DNA of 64,000 bases from Ustilaginoidea virens (GCF_000687475.1 NC_057316.1:3596001-3660000), one strand, 5' to 3'; shown: positions 1 to 11,068, counted from the first letter of the stretch. A program made the numbers and translations. The notes: generated by a model from the sequence alone, not told the origin.

Positions 1-797
1 GCGAGGCTGTCTTGTCCGCTATATAATAGCCGCAGAGTCGTGCCGTGCCTTCCCTCGGCTATCAGAACGGCTGAGAGTGCAAAGGGTACGGACCCATAGT
101 ACACACTGTAGTACACACACTGTATCAAAAAAGATGTCGAGAGGTACTTACCTTAGGTACCTAACCTAAGGTAGATACCGTATCTGAGGTAGCCAGGCAT
201 CTAGTAGGTACCTAGGTACTTCAAATATGCCTTGCACGAGATACTGTACGGAGTACAGCCAACGCCTTTCCAAACTTTGACTTGAACAAACTTTTGCGGT
301 CGGTGAGGACGGGCGCGCGGGTTGAAATTTGGAAATGTCCATGGCAGTGGATGTGGGGTTATGTGCTTGTAACGTACAGCTGAAGATCAGTATTCGTACG
401 GAGTACTCGGTACTTGGTACGCGGGGGTACGTACGGTGTTGCAAGTTGTCCTCAACCGCTGACTCACGGTTCGGTATACACGGTCAAATCATCTGGACAG
501 AGGCCACATCAACCTTTTTGTTCCTCTGCTTAGCCATATACGGATTGGCCATACATTTTTTTTTTTAAGCTCACTTTTTTTGCCCTCTTTTTATTTTTAA
601 ATATTTTTTTTTTTTAAATCTCCCTCCCGCTGTCCGCCATCATCCCCATTGCACTTGCTACACGCCAGTTGTTAGCGGTGCTCGTTGCCCGCCAGCAAGA
701 AAAAGCAAAGGGGAAATTAAAATAAAATAAACCTCGCCGTTGTGCCGTTCATAGATGCGGTGACTGACCGAAGCAGACAGTGCCACAACCAGCCAAC
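1..797. promoter_or_regulatory. Upstream region of the LHS1-like gene
   Basis: No convincing gene is seen. The left 250 bases carry repeated GGTACCTA-like words (about 140-220) and two exact copies of TACGGAGTA (247-255 and 397-405), a word that recurs in other intergenic gaps of this window. From about 550 to 615 the DNA is T-rich, with T runs and TTTAAA, followed by a C/T-rich stretch, as is common in fungal core promoters. It should hold the promoter and 5' leader of the chaperone gene that starts at 798. I could not identify an unfolded-protein-response element with confidence. Confidence 0.5.
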
Positions 798-3700
798 ATG
801 GCCAAGTCATGGCTGTCGCCGCCATTGATTATGCTCCTCGGAGCCTTCTTCCTCTTCTCCACCAGTGTCATTGCCGGTGCGGCTGTGCTCGGCGTCGATT
901 TGGGAACAGAGTACATCAAAGCCGCGCTCGTCAAGCCAGGAATCCCTCTCGAAATCGTCCTCACAAAGGATTCGCGGCGGAAAGAAACGTCGGCCGTCGC
1001 CTTCAAGCCCTCCAAGGGCGGTCCTAAAGCGGGTCAGTACCCCGAGCGCTTGTATGGCGCAGATGCCATGGCGATTGCGGCACGGTTTCCCGATGAAGTC
1101 TACCCGAACCTCAAGACGCTCCTCGGCCTCCCCGTCGGCGACGCCTCTGTTCAAGAATACGCTGCCCGCCACCCTGCGCTGCGGTTACAGGCGCATGCGG
1201 TTCGCGGCTCCGCCGCCTTCAAGACTAGCACCTTGACCCCGGACCAAGATGCCTGGATGGTCGAGGAGCTGCTGGCCATGGAGCTTCAGAGCGTGCAGAA
1301 GAATGCCGAGGCTGCTGCCGGTGACGGCACCTCGGTGCGATCTATTGTCCTCACCGTCCCGCCCTTCTACACCATTGAAGAGAAGCGAGCAGTGCAGCTG
1401 GCAGCCGACTTGGCTGGTCTCAAGGTTCTGAGCCTGCTCAGCGACGGTCTGGCCGTTGGCTTGAACTACGCCACCAGCCGACAGTTCCCCAACATCAATC
1501 AGGGCGAAAGGCCCGAGCACCATCTCGTCTTCGACATGGGTGCTGGTTCGGCAAGCGCCTCGGTCCTGCGGTTTCAGAGCCGTACCGTCAAGGACGTTGG
1601 AAAGCTCAACAAGACGGTTCAGGAGGTACAGGTGCTTGGCAGTGGCTGGGATAGGACTCTGGGGGGCGATTCTCTCAACTACCTGATCATGGACGACATG
1701 GTCTCGCAGTTTGTAGAGTCCAAGGGAGCCAAGAAGATGTCAGCCACCGCCAAGGACGTCAAGGCCCACGGCCGAGCCATGGCGACGATCGCCAAGGAAG
1801 CCGAGCGGCTGCGGCACGTCCTGAGCGCCAACCAGAACACCCAGGCTAGCTTCGAGGGGCTCTACCAGGACGTTGACTTCAAGTACAAGGTTACGCGAGC
1901 CGACTTCGAGGCCATGGCCGAGACCCACGCCGCGCGAATCGGCGCCGTCATCAACGAAGCGGTCAAGGCGTCTGGTCTGGGGCTCAGCGACCTCACTTCT
2001 ATAATCCTGCACGGCGGAGCCACTCGGACGCCGTTTGTGCACAAAGCCCTCGAGAAGGCCGCGGGCTCTGCCGACAAGATTCGATCCAACGTAAACGCTG
2101 ACGAGGCCGCCGTCTTTGGCGCCGGCTTCCGGGCCGCCGACCTCAGCCCCAGCTTCCGCGTCAAAGAGATTCGAATCTCCGAGGGGCCCATGTACGCCTC
2201 GGGCTTGAAGCGGGACAACGCCAAGAAGCCGCAGCGACAGCGCCTCTGGACCGCCAACTCTCATCTCGGCGGCGCTCCCAAGGAGCTGACGTTCCACGAC
2301 ACCAAGGACTTTGCTCTCACCTTCTACCAGCAAGTCGGCTCCCAGGACAGGGAGACGGCCTCTTTGCTGACCAAGAATCTCACCGCAACCGTGGCAGCCA
2401 TGAAGGAAAAGTACCCGTCCTGCGTCGATTCCGGCATCGTCCTCAAGCTCGGGGTGAGGCTGAGTGCCGAAAATGGAGAAGTCCAAGTGCCGAGGGCGGC
2501 AGTCGAGTGCGAGGCCGAGGTGACGGTCAAGGAGCGGTTCGTGGATGGGGTCAAGAACCTGTTTGGCTTCGGCAGCAAGAAGGATCAGCAGCAGCAGCAG
2601 CCCCTCAACGGCGACAAGGCAAAGGTCGAGCCGGCCAAGCGCCAAGGGTCCGAGGAGGCCGTCAAGCGAGACAGCAACAAGGCAGCCACGGCAAGCGCCT
2701 CTTCCGCGCCCAACGACAAATCCGGCGCCTCTTCCGGCTCCTCCACCGAGGAGGGGGATGAGGAGGAAGGGAACGAGGAGGGGGAGGAGAAGGAGGTCAA
2801 GAAGAAGCAAATCGTCGAGATGCCGGTGGAGATCACCTTGGACAAGGCCGGCGTGCCCAAGCTCTCCAAGGCCGAGCTGACCAAGGTCAAGGATCGGCTC
2901 CAGGCGTTCGCTTCGTCCGACAAGGCCAGGCTGCAGCGCGAGGAGGCCCTCAACCAACTAGAGGGATACACGTACAAGGTGCGGGATCTCCTCGAGGGAG
3001 ACGCCTTCATCGCCGCGTCCACGGAAAAGGAGCGCACCACGCTGGCCGCAAAAGCCAGCGAGACCAGCGACTGGCTCTACGAAGAGGGCTCCGACGCCAC
3101 CACCGAGGTCCTCCGAGCGAAGCTCAAGGCCCTCCAGGACATCGTCAACCCCGTCCAGAGCAGGATCGAGGAGGCGCAAGCCCGTCCCGCCAAGCTCGCC
3201 TCCCTGCGGGAAGTGCTCGAGCGCACGGGCGACTACATTGACAGCATGCACAAGCAAATAGCAGAGTACGAGCAGTGGCAAGCCACCGCCCCCGCCGCCG
3301 GCCCGGACGCAACCCCGCCGGCGCCGTCTGCCGCGGCAGAATTGCCCGACGACGCGAACCGTCCAAAGGACGACGCCAGCAGCACCAAGGACGAAGTCGA
3401 GGCTGAGGCCGACGCCGACGCCGACGCCGACGCTGAGGCCGAGGCCAGCAGCCCCGTGCCCCCGCCCCCCCTGTTCTCAGAGGAAGAGCTCGCGGAGCTG
3501 GAATCCCTCCGCAAGACGACACAAGACTGGCTGCAGGAAATGGAGCCCAAGCAGAACAAGCTCTCCAAGACGGACGACCCCGTCCTCCTCGTCAAGGACA
3601 TCTCGGACAAGATCCGCAAGCTCGACCAGGTCAGCATGGACATGGCCCTCCGGGCCGTGCGCAACATGGACAGCAAGACCAAGCGGGCAGCCAGAAAGCT

Positions 3701-4184
3701 GGCCAAGGCCAAGGGCCAGGACGGCGACGAGCCCGTCCGGGGCGACCGCTTCTCGCCAGAGCAGTTTGAGCAGCTGCTGAAAAAGTTCAAGACCATGGAC
3801 AAGGACAAGGACAAGTTCAAGGACAAGTTTAAGGACAAGTTCAAGGACAAGTTCAAGGATAAGACCATGGACAAGGACAAGGACAAGTTCAAGGACAAGT
3901 TCAAGGATAAGACCATGGACAAGGACAAGGACAAGTTCAAGGATAAGACCAAGGACAAGGCCAGGGACAAGGCCAAGGACACGGCCAAGGACACGGCCAA
4001 GGACACGGCCAAGGACAAGACCAAGGACAAGCCCAAGGACAAGACCAAGGACAGGGCCAGGGACAGGGCCAGGGCTAGGAACAAGGCCAAGGAAAAGACC
4101 AAGGACCAGGGCAAGGGCAAGGACAAGGCCAAGCAGGGTCAGGAGGACGCGGCCGAGAAGCCCAAAAGCCATGACGAGCTGTGA
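798..4184 (+). CDS. LHS1: ER-lumenal Hsp70-family chaperone, Lhs1/Grp170 (Hyou1) type
   Basis: A single open exon encodes 1128 residues. Translation starts at the ATG at 798, because the upstream in-frame extension has only a GTG. The N-terminus is a hydrophobic signal peptide (about residues 1-28) followed directly by the Hsp70 nucleotide-binding start VLGVDLGTEYIKAALVKPG. Later Hsp70 landmarks include VFDMGAGSASASVLR and ILHGGATRTPFV. The last four residues are HDEL, the ER retention signal. Known family role: nucleotide exchange factor for BiP/Kar2 and holdase in protein import and folding in the ER. At 1128 residues it is longer than yeast Lhs1 (about 880). The excess lies in acidic E/D-rich, D/A-rich and K/D-rich low-complexity segments of the C-terminal half, ending in a K/D repeat block (about residues 1000-1090). 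The family call is firm; the role of the tail is unknown. Confidence 0.95.
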   Translation: MAKSWLSPPLIMLLGAFFLFSTSVIAGAAVLGVDLGTEYIKAALVKPGIPLEIVLTKDSRRKETSAVAFKPSKGGPKAGQYPERLYGADAMAIAARFPDEVYPNLKTLLGLPVGDASVQEYAARHPALRLQAHAVRGSAAFKTSTLTPDQDAWMVEELLAMELQSVQKNAEAAAGDGTSVRSIVLTVPPFYTIEEKRAVQLAADLAGLKVLSLLSDGLAVGLNYATSRQFPNINQGERPEHHLVFDMGAGSASASVLRFQSRTVKDVGKLNKTVQEVQVLGSGWDRTLGGDSLNYLIMDDMVSQFVESKGAKKMSATAKDVKAHGRAMATIAKEAERLRHVLSANQNTQASFEGLYQDVDFKYKVTRADFEAMAETHAARIGAVINEAVKASGLGLSDLTSIILHGGATRTPFVHKALEKAAGSADKIRSNVNADEAAVFGAGFRAADLSPSFRVKEIRISEGPMYASGLKRDNAKKPQRQRLWTANSHLGGAPKELTFHDTKDFALTFYQQVGSQDRETASLLTKNLTATVAAMKEKYPSCVDSGIVLKLGVRLSAENGEVQVPRAAVECEAEVTVKERFVDGVKNLFGFGSKKDQQQQQPLNGDKAKVEPAKRQGSEEAVKRDSNKAATASASSAPNDKSGASSGSSTEEGDEEEGNEEGEEKEVKKKQIVEMPVEITLDKAGVPKLSKAELTKVKDRLQAFASSDKARLQREEALNQLEGYTYKVRDLLEGDAFIAASTEKERTTLAAKASETSDWLYEEGSDATTEVLRAKLKALQDIVNPVQSRIEEAQARPAKLASLREVLERTGDYIDSMHKQIAEYEQWQATAPAAGPDATPPAPSAAAELPDDANRPKDDASSTKDEVEAEADADADADAEAEASSPVPPPPLFSEEELAELESLRKTTQDWLQEMEPKQNKLSKTDDPVLLVKDISDKIRKLDQVSMDMALRAVRNMDSKTKRAARKLAKAKGQDGDEPVRGDRFSPEQFEQLLKKFKTMDKDKDKFKDKFKDKFKDKFKDKTMDKDKDKFKDKFKDKTMDKDKDKFKDKTKDKARDKAKDTAKDTAKDTAKDKTKDKPKDKTKDRARDRARARNKAKEKTKDQGKGKDKAKQGQEDAAEKPKSHDEL
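3793..4077 (+). repeat. In-frame coding repeat for K-D-K-F/T motifs in the chaperone tail
   Basis: Degenerate tandem repeats of GACAAG and GACAAGTTCAAG-type units encode runs of KDKFKDKF, TMDKDKDK and AKDTAKDT. A larger unit starting with ACCATGGACAAGGACAAG occurs at least three times (about 3791, 3863 and 3911), so repeats are nested. The block keeps the frame open and lies just before the HDEL end. Confidence 0.9.
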
Positions 4185-4786
4185 TTGCGGCGTTGAAAAC
4201 AAGAAACTTCCGCTGGGGAGGACAAGACGACGACAGGTTTGGAGCAAGTGTGTACTGTATATATGTACCAAAACGGAAAACGGAAGAGTTACGAATAGAG
4301 GCCAATGTGAGTGATTCTTTTGCAGCGCGCGACCGCAGGGCCCTATCACGAGGACGAGGGGCTTGCACGAAGCGCGTCGTGCAAGTTGCCGGGCGGGGTG
4401 GCACTCGAGTCGATTGATTGTTGGATTTATTTGGTCGACTCGTCGCTGACCAGGACGGAATGAAGAGGCAAAAATAAGGAGAAATCGTCAGACACGGTCC
4501 ATGTAGCAAAGTAGACGGGGATGAAGACGCAAAAAAAAAAGCGACAGATGGATCGGTCAGACAGAGCCATATAGCAAAGTAGACAGAATAAAGACGGGGG
4601 GGGGGAAAGGGAGGAGGAAATAGGAGAAACATCTCAGACAGTCTAAAGACGGCATCTGCTCGAGTCTTCAAATCCGGGCATGTCGCACCTGCGGCACCGC
4701 AGCCCCTGAAAAAGCTAAAAGAGAATACATGAAACCAGAGCAAACAAAGCCCAAAAAAAAAAAGAAAGGAAAAAAAAAAGAGGTCT
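4185..4786. other. Gap between convergent genes (3' regions)
   Basis: This gap holds the 3' ends of the LHS1-like gene and of the aspartyl protease gene on the other strand. It has several A runs (about 4523-4540 and 4752-4779) and a G run near 4597. A roughly 20-bp phrase around ATAGCAAAGTAGACRGR occurs twice (near 4502-4520 and 4570-4588), which suggests a small local duplication. No gene is seen. Confidence 0.5.
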
Positions 4787-6349
4787 CTACGCATCGTGGA
4801 GCAGCTTGTTGGCCAAGCCAATCCTGTTGCCCTCGACATCAAACGCCACAAACACGGCCTTGAGCATCACGTCCCCCAAAACCGTCACGTTCATGTCCAC
4901 GGCGCTCTGCATGCCGCCCCAGCAAAACGAGGAATCGCCCTCCACCGGGCCGTAGTTGAGATACGGGCCCGGGATGCGGATGACGTGCTCCGTCCTGGGG
5001 AGCTTGAACAGCAGGTCGGGCAGGGCTGGGGCTCCTTGACACGGGAACATGTAGGTGCCCGACAGCATGAAGGGCGCGGTTCGCGCGCCGGGAACGGACA
5101 TCCAGTACCTGCTGGCCAGGGCGTCGGGCAGGAACAAGAGCGACGTTCCCGTGTCCACCGTCGCCTGGAACCGGTGGTACATCCACGTGGGGTGCGCGCC
5201 GCGCCATGCCGTCAGCTCGAGCTGGATATCCCAGTGCGGGCTGTCCGGACTGGAGGCCAGCCACGTCATTTCCCCCGAGGCCACGGAGTCGTTGATGTAT
5301 CCAAAGGTGAAGCGGCTAGAGGCGTTCCTCCGTAGGTCGACCGTGAAGACGGGCTTTTTCAACCGCGGCCACAGGATGGACAGAAAGGACGGCGACGGCG
5401 GCATGATGTTGTTGGGGAGCCGCTTTGCCAGGCCCATGATGCCGCTGATGCCGGCTTCCGTCTCGAAGCGCGGCGCCATGATTTGCGCAGACTCGATGGT
5501 GGCGTTGTGAAGCTGGAAGCCGCCCAGGCGAATGGTGTCGCGGTACACGATGCCCGTCGCAGCTGTTCCATCCACTTTCCACGCAAGTTGCGAGTCAGTT
5601 ACGCCGTGGCACTTTTCTCCGTTTCTTTCTGCTTCTCACTTTCTTGTCTCTTTTCTCTCTCTCTCTCTTTTTTTTTCCTCTTTTTTTTTAAATTTGTTTC
5701 AGGGGGTTAATGTGGTCTCACAGTATTCCACACTCCACACAGCCTCGTCCAACCGTTCCGCAGTCTTGGACAACTCCGGTTTGTATTTCGGCGCCCATGG
5801 ACCCTTGCTGTTGACCCGGTAAACCGTATCGGTGGATTGGACCCAACTGGGAACATTGTCAGTGTTTGCCCTATGAACTTCTCTCCAACAGGGGGGAAAA
5901 CGGGTGCGTGCGTGGGTGCGTGCGTGTGTCTCAACATACACGTCTGAAGAGCCGGTATCCAAAATCAACTTTAACTTTTGAGGCGGCGTTCCGATCTCGA
6001 CTTCCGTGATGTAGGCCTCATCGTTTATCATGGGGTTCGCATATACCGTGCCCTCTGGGGAGAGAAAAAGCTCAGCAGCAAAGGTCAACGCCGGTTCCTG
6101 GACCGTATCTTGTCTCGATTCTCTACCTAAGGGATGCATACCTCCCTCAGCAAGGGCAGCAAAGCTTGCCCCCCTCGCCACCTCGTTTCCCCATCGATTA
6201 TGGGCGGCCAGCCAGTCGCTTGCAAAGTTGCGGCCCTTGCCGTGATTTTTGGGCCGAGCGTCCAGGGAAAACGAGAGCTGCGGCACCGCAAGGCTCGCTG
6301 TGGCGAAAACGGCTGCCAAGAGACAAAACGTCTGCTGAATTCGCAGCAT
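4787..6349 (-). CDS. Secreted pepsin-family (A1) aspartyl protease
   Basis: Three exons on the minus strand: 6349-5940, 5846-5722 and 5574-4787, giving 440 residues. The introns (5847-5939 and 5575-5721) start GTATGT and GTGAGA; the second has the branch-like TAACTGAC near its end. The first splice creates the canonical motif DTGSSDVWV (catalytic Asp at residue 131), and exon 3 has the second catalytic motif VDTGTSLLF (about residue 318). The N-terminus MLRIQQTFCLLAAVFATASLA is a clear signal peptide, followed by a propeptide up to about TVYANPMINDEAYITEVEIGTP. A1 enzymes are bilobal endopeptidases with acidic pH optimum, and this one is predicted to be secreted or vacuolar. The flap segment reads VEYLDGTAATG, so the flap Tyr is kept but the usual following Gly is Leu. 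That Leu codon spans the second splice, so the residue depends on the chosen acceptor. No C-terminal anchor is seen. Confidence 0.88.
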
Positions 6350-8096
6350 GGCAATGGTGACGGATGACGACTTTCCAGTTGGGGCCTCCTTTTTGCTTCG
6401 AAACTGAGCACGAAACTGAGCAAAGAAAGGGAATTTTTTTGCAGACAAGGTGGCCGGGGGGCGTTGGGAGTTGTTTTCTTTTCCCACCAAAAGAGTCTGG
6501 TGGCAGCTGCCGCCCAGCTGTCAGTACATCAATCACCCCGACTTTCACTTCCCGTCCCATCTGTCCAACGTCGCCTTTGTTCTGAAAAAGGAGGACGTCT
6601 GCAGACGCTCGGTGGCCTTCGCACTCTGTCGAGGACAAGACTTGCATCTCGTGCTGTGCTTCTGTGCCTTGTCGTACATGGTTTGGCACGCCAGGGTTGT
6701 CGATAGGTCAATAGGGGGAAGGCTTCAACTCGCGCTGCCACAGGGATCGATCCAGCCGGGTCCTTTTGAGGGATGGAATGGGATGGGATGCTCATGCAAT
6801 TTGCCTATCAGTTGAGCATTAGCTGCCGATCCGAATTTCATTACACATTACACGTACTGTGTCACGCAATGCCATGTGGCAGCTATAGCTACTCGCGTTT
6901 CGCGGCATAATACAACAAGCCGCGGCTACTCGCACGCCAAGAAAGGTGCAGGCAGAACTGACCGATTGAAGCACCTAGCAGTTCATCAGCCACCTGCTGG
7001 TATCAATCATTGCCTGGCTGTCGCCAAAGGGAGAGCAGCTCTGCCTTGCCTGGATTACCGCCTCGAAGCTTTGCATCAGCACCGCAGACCTAGGGCCACA
7101 CGATGCAGAAAACCCCAACGAGGCAAAAGGGGGGAGGGGGGTGGAAAACAAGCAAAGCAAAGAGAAATCGTCCGAGTGGCATTTCCATCATGACGGAACA
7201 GGTAGAGGTTGAACTGCGCTCGTGATTCTGATGGCGATATATACAAGTCTCACAAGTTCTCGACAGCCACAGTCATCGGTCAAGCCGAAAGCTCAAGTGT
7301 TTTCGCCCGTCCCTTCTGCCACCATCAGCAGTTTACCCACCTGCATCAGCTCCTCCGCATCTCCCCCAGCCCGTGAACCATGCTCCGAAATGCCGGCATA
7401 AAAGAGTAATTACATTTCCCAAAGTACATATTAAGACGAGTTGTTTTGATCGTGGTTGTTCACGCGGTTGCAGCCCATAAAAAAAAAAACGGCCGAGACT
7501 GACCAGCGGGGCGGGCAAACTGCGATGAAGAGAAGAAATAGAAGAAAGGTTGAACACTGTGGAAACCGTAACAAAGGTTGTCTCGGAGCTGGTAATATCG
7601 CATGTATGACTTGGTTCCGTGATGCCGTAAAAAAGAGATAACGCCAAAGGTCGTTTCGTCTGAAAGGGAGTGACGGCGATGACTAAATTGGTCGAGGATA
7701 AATGTCATGGTAATCACACGTCCGTGTTGTCCCTGACCATGCAGTAAAGTCGAAATTGCCGTGCCTCGTTGGGTTCCGGTGCGGAGATGAAATGAGAGAA
7801 GACATCCTTCGAGGGAAGGCTGCGCAATAGTTTGTATGTAAACATCAGATGAATTGCCTCCGGTTTGCGAAATTCGCGGTAGTTGGCAAAAAAAAAAAAT
7901 TACCCCCACAACCAAAGTCTGCTTCAGCTGCTCTGCTTCAGCTGCTGGCTCCATTGACAACGAAAGGACACGGGTTGAGAAACGTCCTTCTTTACTGCTC
8001 CGCATCACCGTCTATCGTTCATGAGGCAAATAGGGGGCAAAGACACATCAAGTTAGCGAGACGAGTCGGCCAAGTCAGCGTTGGGGTCACGAGATT
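6350..8096. other. Intergenic, no gene identified
   Basis: This contains the protease promoter at its left end. Short open frames on both strands have no recognisable motif or coding bias. There are A runs near 7478-7489 and 7889-7899. I see no RNA gene or mobile element. Confidence 0.45.
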
Positions 8097-8677
8097 TCAA
8101 TCACCTTCGCTGGCTCCAGGAGTTGGGGGCATGTTGCCGGAACTTGGTGCCTGTTGAATGGGGCGGGCAGTGCCTGGTCGTGACTTGTTGTTGTTGTTGT
8201 TCTCGTCCTTGGATGGCGATGGGACTTTGGGTGCTTGGAGTCCCTGAGCGGGCTGACCACCCCTGCTGCGACGGAGACGATCCTCCATCTCTCGAATGCG
8301 GGCCTCGAGGTCAGCGAGCTCTTGGTTGTTTCTGCCAACAATTTGGCGTCTAGATTGTGTCCCGGGGGGAAGGGTGGGGTGGAGGAGGGAGGAGTCAGCA
8401 ATCGCAGTCGCGGGAGCGGATAAGTCGGTGGTGATTGGTGCCAGCAATAGGTTGCTTGCATCAGACCAACCTCTCGTCAACTTTTTGGTCGAGATCAGAA
8501 ACCGATTCTTCGATGCGGAAAACCTCCATCAGCTCTTGGGAGAAGGAGCGTGCAATAGTTCTGGAGCAGCAAGGCATTCGGCGTTAGCGACATGTCATGT
8601 CATCCAGGCGTATGCACTAGTATTAGACGTCCACCCAAAAGGTGAAAGAAAGAATAATGATTATGAAATAAAAGAAC

Positions 8678-8716
<39 letters not shown>

Positions 8717-8822
8717 AGGAAAATGGATCAAGAATCAAGAATCAAGAAGGAAACAAGGACACGTACGACAAAGGTCGACGTCCATTGGGGACCCAGTCGC
8801 CGTCGAGCTCAGCATCAGCCAT
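8097..8822 (-). CDS. Small coiled-coil protein of unknown function
   Basis: I infer three exons on the minus strand: 8822-8767, 8560-8471 and 8349-8097, giving 132 residues. Donors are GTACGT and GTTGGT, acceptors are CAG and TAG, and all phases agree. The protein starts MADAELDGDWVPNGRRPLS. It continues with SFSQELMEVFRIEESVSDLD and a heptad-like helix with ELADLEARIREMEDRLRR. It ends in a disordered tail with an Asn run and PTPGASEGD. Intron 1 (206 bp) carries a 36-base homopolymer, T-rich in the sense of this gene. I do not recognise the family. The compact helical core suggests a partner-binding subunit, but that is inference. The exact splice sites of exon 2 are the weakest part of the model. 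Confidence 0.65.
8679..8714. repeat. A36 homopolymer inside intron 1 of the coiled-coil gene
   Basis: An uninterrupted run of about 36 A on the + strand. In the gene's sense this is a T tract upstream of the 3' splice site. Confidence 0.95.
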
Positions 8823-10370
8823 TGCGGTGATTGTGTGGTTGGTTGGCCGTGTTTTCTTCTCGACGGTGGAGGGATCAATGTATACTGCGGCTGTAGCGGT
8901 GAGCTAAGTAATGCAAAGGCAGTGGGCACAGGCGCGCCAACGCTGGGGATAATAAGCAGGCACAAGAGTGAAGCTTGGCGTGGGCACAAGGAGGCGAGGG
9001 GATATAAGATTTTGGCGAAGGTGGAAGCGAGGAAGAAGGAGGTTGGACGAAGAAGGGACTGACTGGGCTGGCTGGCTGGCGGGGACGGGGTTGCTGGGCT
9101 GGACAGGAGTGAAGCCCCCAACGCCAGCCGTTGAACCAGCAGCAGAACAGATGGCAGGACAGATTGAGAGAGACCGGGACCGCCTCGGTATGTACCTTGG
9201 GTAGGTACATGTCTGGGTAGGTACCTAGGTACCTACCTACCTACCTACCTTATGTAACCTAATGTAATAATAAAACTACGGAGTACTAGATCAGACTTAT
9301 TTATTTGACGGCACCAAGCCGGAGGCGAGCACGGAGAGCTCCGTAGGCAGGCTGCTTGCCCAAGCTGTCCGGGGCTGTCCAGGGCGCTAGACTGTGACCG
9401 TCAGGGAGGCCAAGACCCTGAAATGAGTGAGGCCAGGCACGTCCATTCTGGTTCCTCCGCGGCAGTCGGGCAGCATTCAGGCGCGGCACGACCACCAGAC
9501 GTAGACGTGCCAGTGCCGCCTGAAAAGTTGGCGCCATCGCCATCGCCATCCTCCGTCCTCAGTCCCCCATCCCTGGGCATCTAGGCCGCGCACCGTACCC
9601 ATGTGTAGCTGCGTTTCTCCCTGAAAGCCCAAGAGCGTGGGCGAGTCGACGTCTTTTTGAGGGGCAACAGCTGGCTAACTTCCGAGGGAAGGGGGGAGGG
9701 GAGGGAAGGGGACGGGGGGTACAGAGTAGCACGACTAACCAGAGTCAAAGGGGGGTGCGCGTAGACCGGGTCTTGGCGGGGCGGGAGGGAAGGGGGAAGG
9801 GGGGGTTCCTGGAGATGCCATGGCATGCCGCCAAAAGGGGATAGAGCAATGAGCTGCAGAAATGTTACCGCAACAGGTCCCCTGATGCATTTGGGAGGTC
9901 CAAATCTGGTCCAACGTATGTACTACGTATAGGTCTGGTATGTAAGCAGCTAGGAGCGCAGAAGGTGGCGATCGACAGACAAGTGCAGCGCAGCTGGCGG
10001 ACCCAGCTGGCAGGGCGCAGGTGCACCACAAGAATACCGAACCCTTGGCCGCGTTGCGTTCGCCGCAGCCGAGACAAGTACATACGGAGTACATAGTAGT
10101 AGTCCATGGCCACTCTTACGTCAACCCGCCACGCAGAGCCATCTTCCATTCGGTAAATCATCCAACGTTGACCTTTATGACGCCCTTTCTGCTTGGTTTC
10201 CTTTCCTTTCCCTGCACCAGCCACAAAGGCCCCCAGTCCGTACGGCGGAGGCAAGTTCTAATGGCCACATGCAGCGTCTGGTAATTTCATGTTGATCCCA
10301 GTGCCACCGCCCCCCTGCCCCTGGACCTATTGACATCCGATGCCAGCCAGCTCAGCTGCGTTCCTTCTAT
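8823..10370. other. Intergenic, repeat-word rich
   Basis: This holds the promoter of the coiled-coil gene. A block of GGTACCTA/CTAC words lies at about 9196-9252, and exact TACGGAGTA occurs at 9277-9285 and 10083-10091. G-rich purine tracts lie at 9685-9720 and 9778-9808. No gene or RNA is supported. Confidence 0.45.
9196..9252. repeat. Cluster of GGTACCTA / CTAC tandem words
   Basis: GTAGGTAC and GGTACCTAGGTACC are followed by four or more CTAC units. The cluster is near-palindromic and could extrude as a hairpin. Similar words occur near 140-220, 15068-15107, 38880 and 40240. Confidence 0.8.
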
Positions 10371-10411
10371 CCCTTTGGCAGTGTTAAGGTGCAGCTTTTG
10401 TATCGGACCCA
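10371..10411 (+). repeat. Left terminal inverted repeat of the piggyBac-like relic
   Basis: It matches the reverse complement of 11352-11392 over about 40 bases with several mismatches. Confidence 0.75.
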
Positions 10412-10665
10412 CTCTTTGCTAAGTACCTACTAGGTACCCTCTTGGCAACTGGCCTAGTCACCAAACCTTTATCACTGAAATCCTTATACTAGGAATTCTG
10501 GCATTTCTAATAGAGCCAATAAGTAACATCTTAAGAGTTAGTGATAACGCCTTTTCTATCTGCCTTTATTACTGCTAAATTGACAGCTTAATATAGTGGG
10601 AATAGCCTCACAGCGCTATGTGCCGGGCCTACAGGTGCGATAAGTGCGATGTAGCTCTTTGTAAG

Positions 10666-10792
10666 GAGTACGTAAATAGAGCGGGAAGGGTTTTCGAACA
10701 CACCGGGAACGCTAAGCCTAAAAGAGAACTTGTACCTTTACACATATTTTCTATGAGTAATAACGTGCCGCATTTTTCTTCCTTCCTGCTAC
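10666..10792 (+). repeat. Left 127-bp terminal inverted repeat of the MULE-type element
   Basis: It begins GAGTACGTAAATAGAGCGGG and is about 92% identical to the reverse complement of 11123-11249. Confidence 0.9.
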
Positions 10793-10852
10793 TCCATACA
10801 CATGTCTCCTTTCTACACCACCATACACATTATCACGACTTTTGCCTACATA

Positions 10853-11068
10853 ATGGCTTTAGAAGCAACCCCGACGCCCTATGTTATCCCTTTATCTGAT
10901 ATTAAATATGGATATTATATATCACAAGATGCAATTACTGCGATTCAGGACCATTAACGTCTTAAGGGCTTTGCATGCACTATTGGCAGTAAAAAACGCA
11001 ATCCTCATACGACTTTAGTGGTAAATATCACGATGCAATGCCGCCAAAGTCGTCATTATCGCCAATAG
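10853..11068 (+). pseudogene. N-terminal fragment of a MULE-type transposase (FAR1-like region)
   Basis: The frame starts at the ATG at 10853 (MALEATPTPYVIPLSDIKYG), then DAITAIQDH, a TAA stop, and RLKGFACTIGSKKRNPH up to a TAG at 11066-11068. The pattern of a helix, GF, then a SKK/N segment and a Cys-containing strand (MQC) resembles the FAR1/WRKY-like DNA-binding start of fungal MULE transposases. The internal TAA could come from CAA by one C-to-T change, as repeat-induced mutation would make. Only about 70 codons remain. The family assignment is from remembered pattern and is moderate. Confidence 0.6.

Noticed and set aside
3233..4349. Long antisense open frames opposite the LHS1-like repeat tail
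   Set aside because: They are shadows of the KDK repeats, giving Leu/Ser/Val repeats with no start context or family pattern.
9301..10254. Open frames of 80-130 codons on the minus strand
   Set aside because: They lack recognisable motifs, overlap each other in different frames and lie in repeat-word-rich intergenic DNA.
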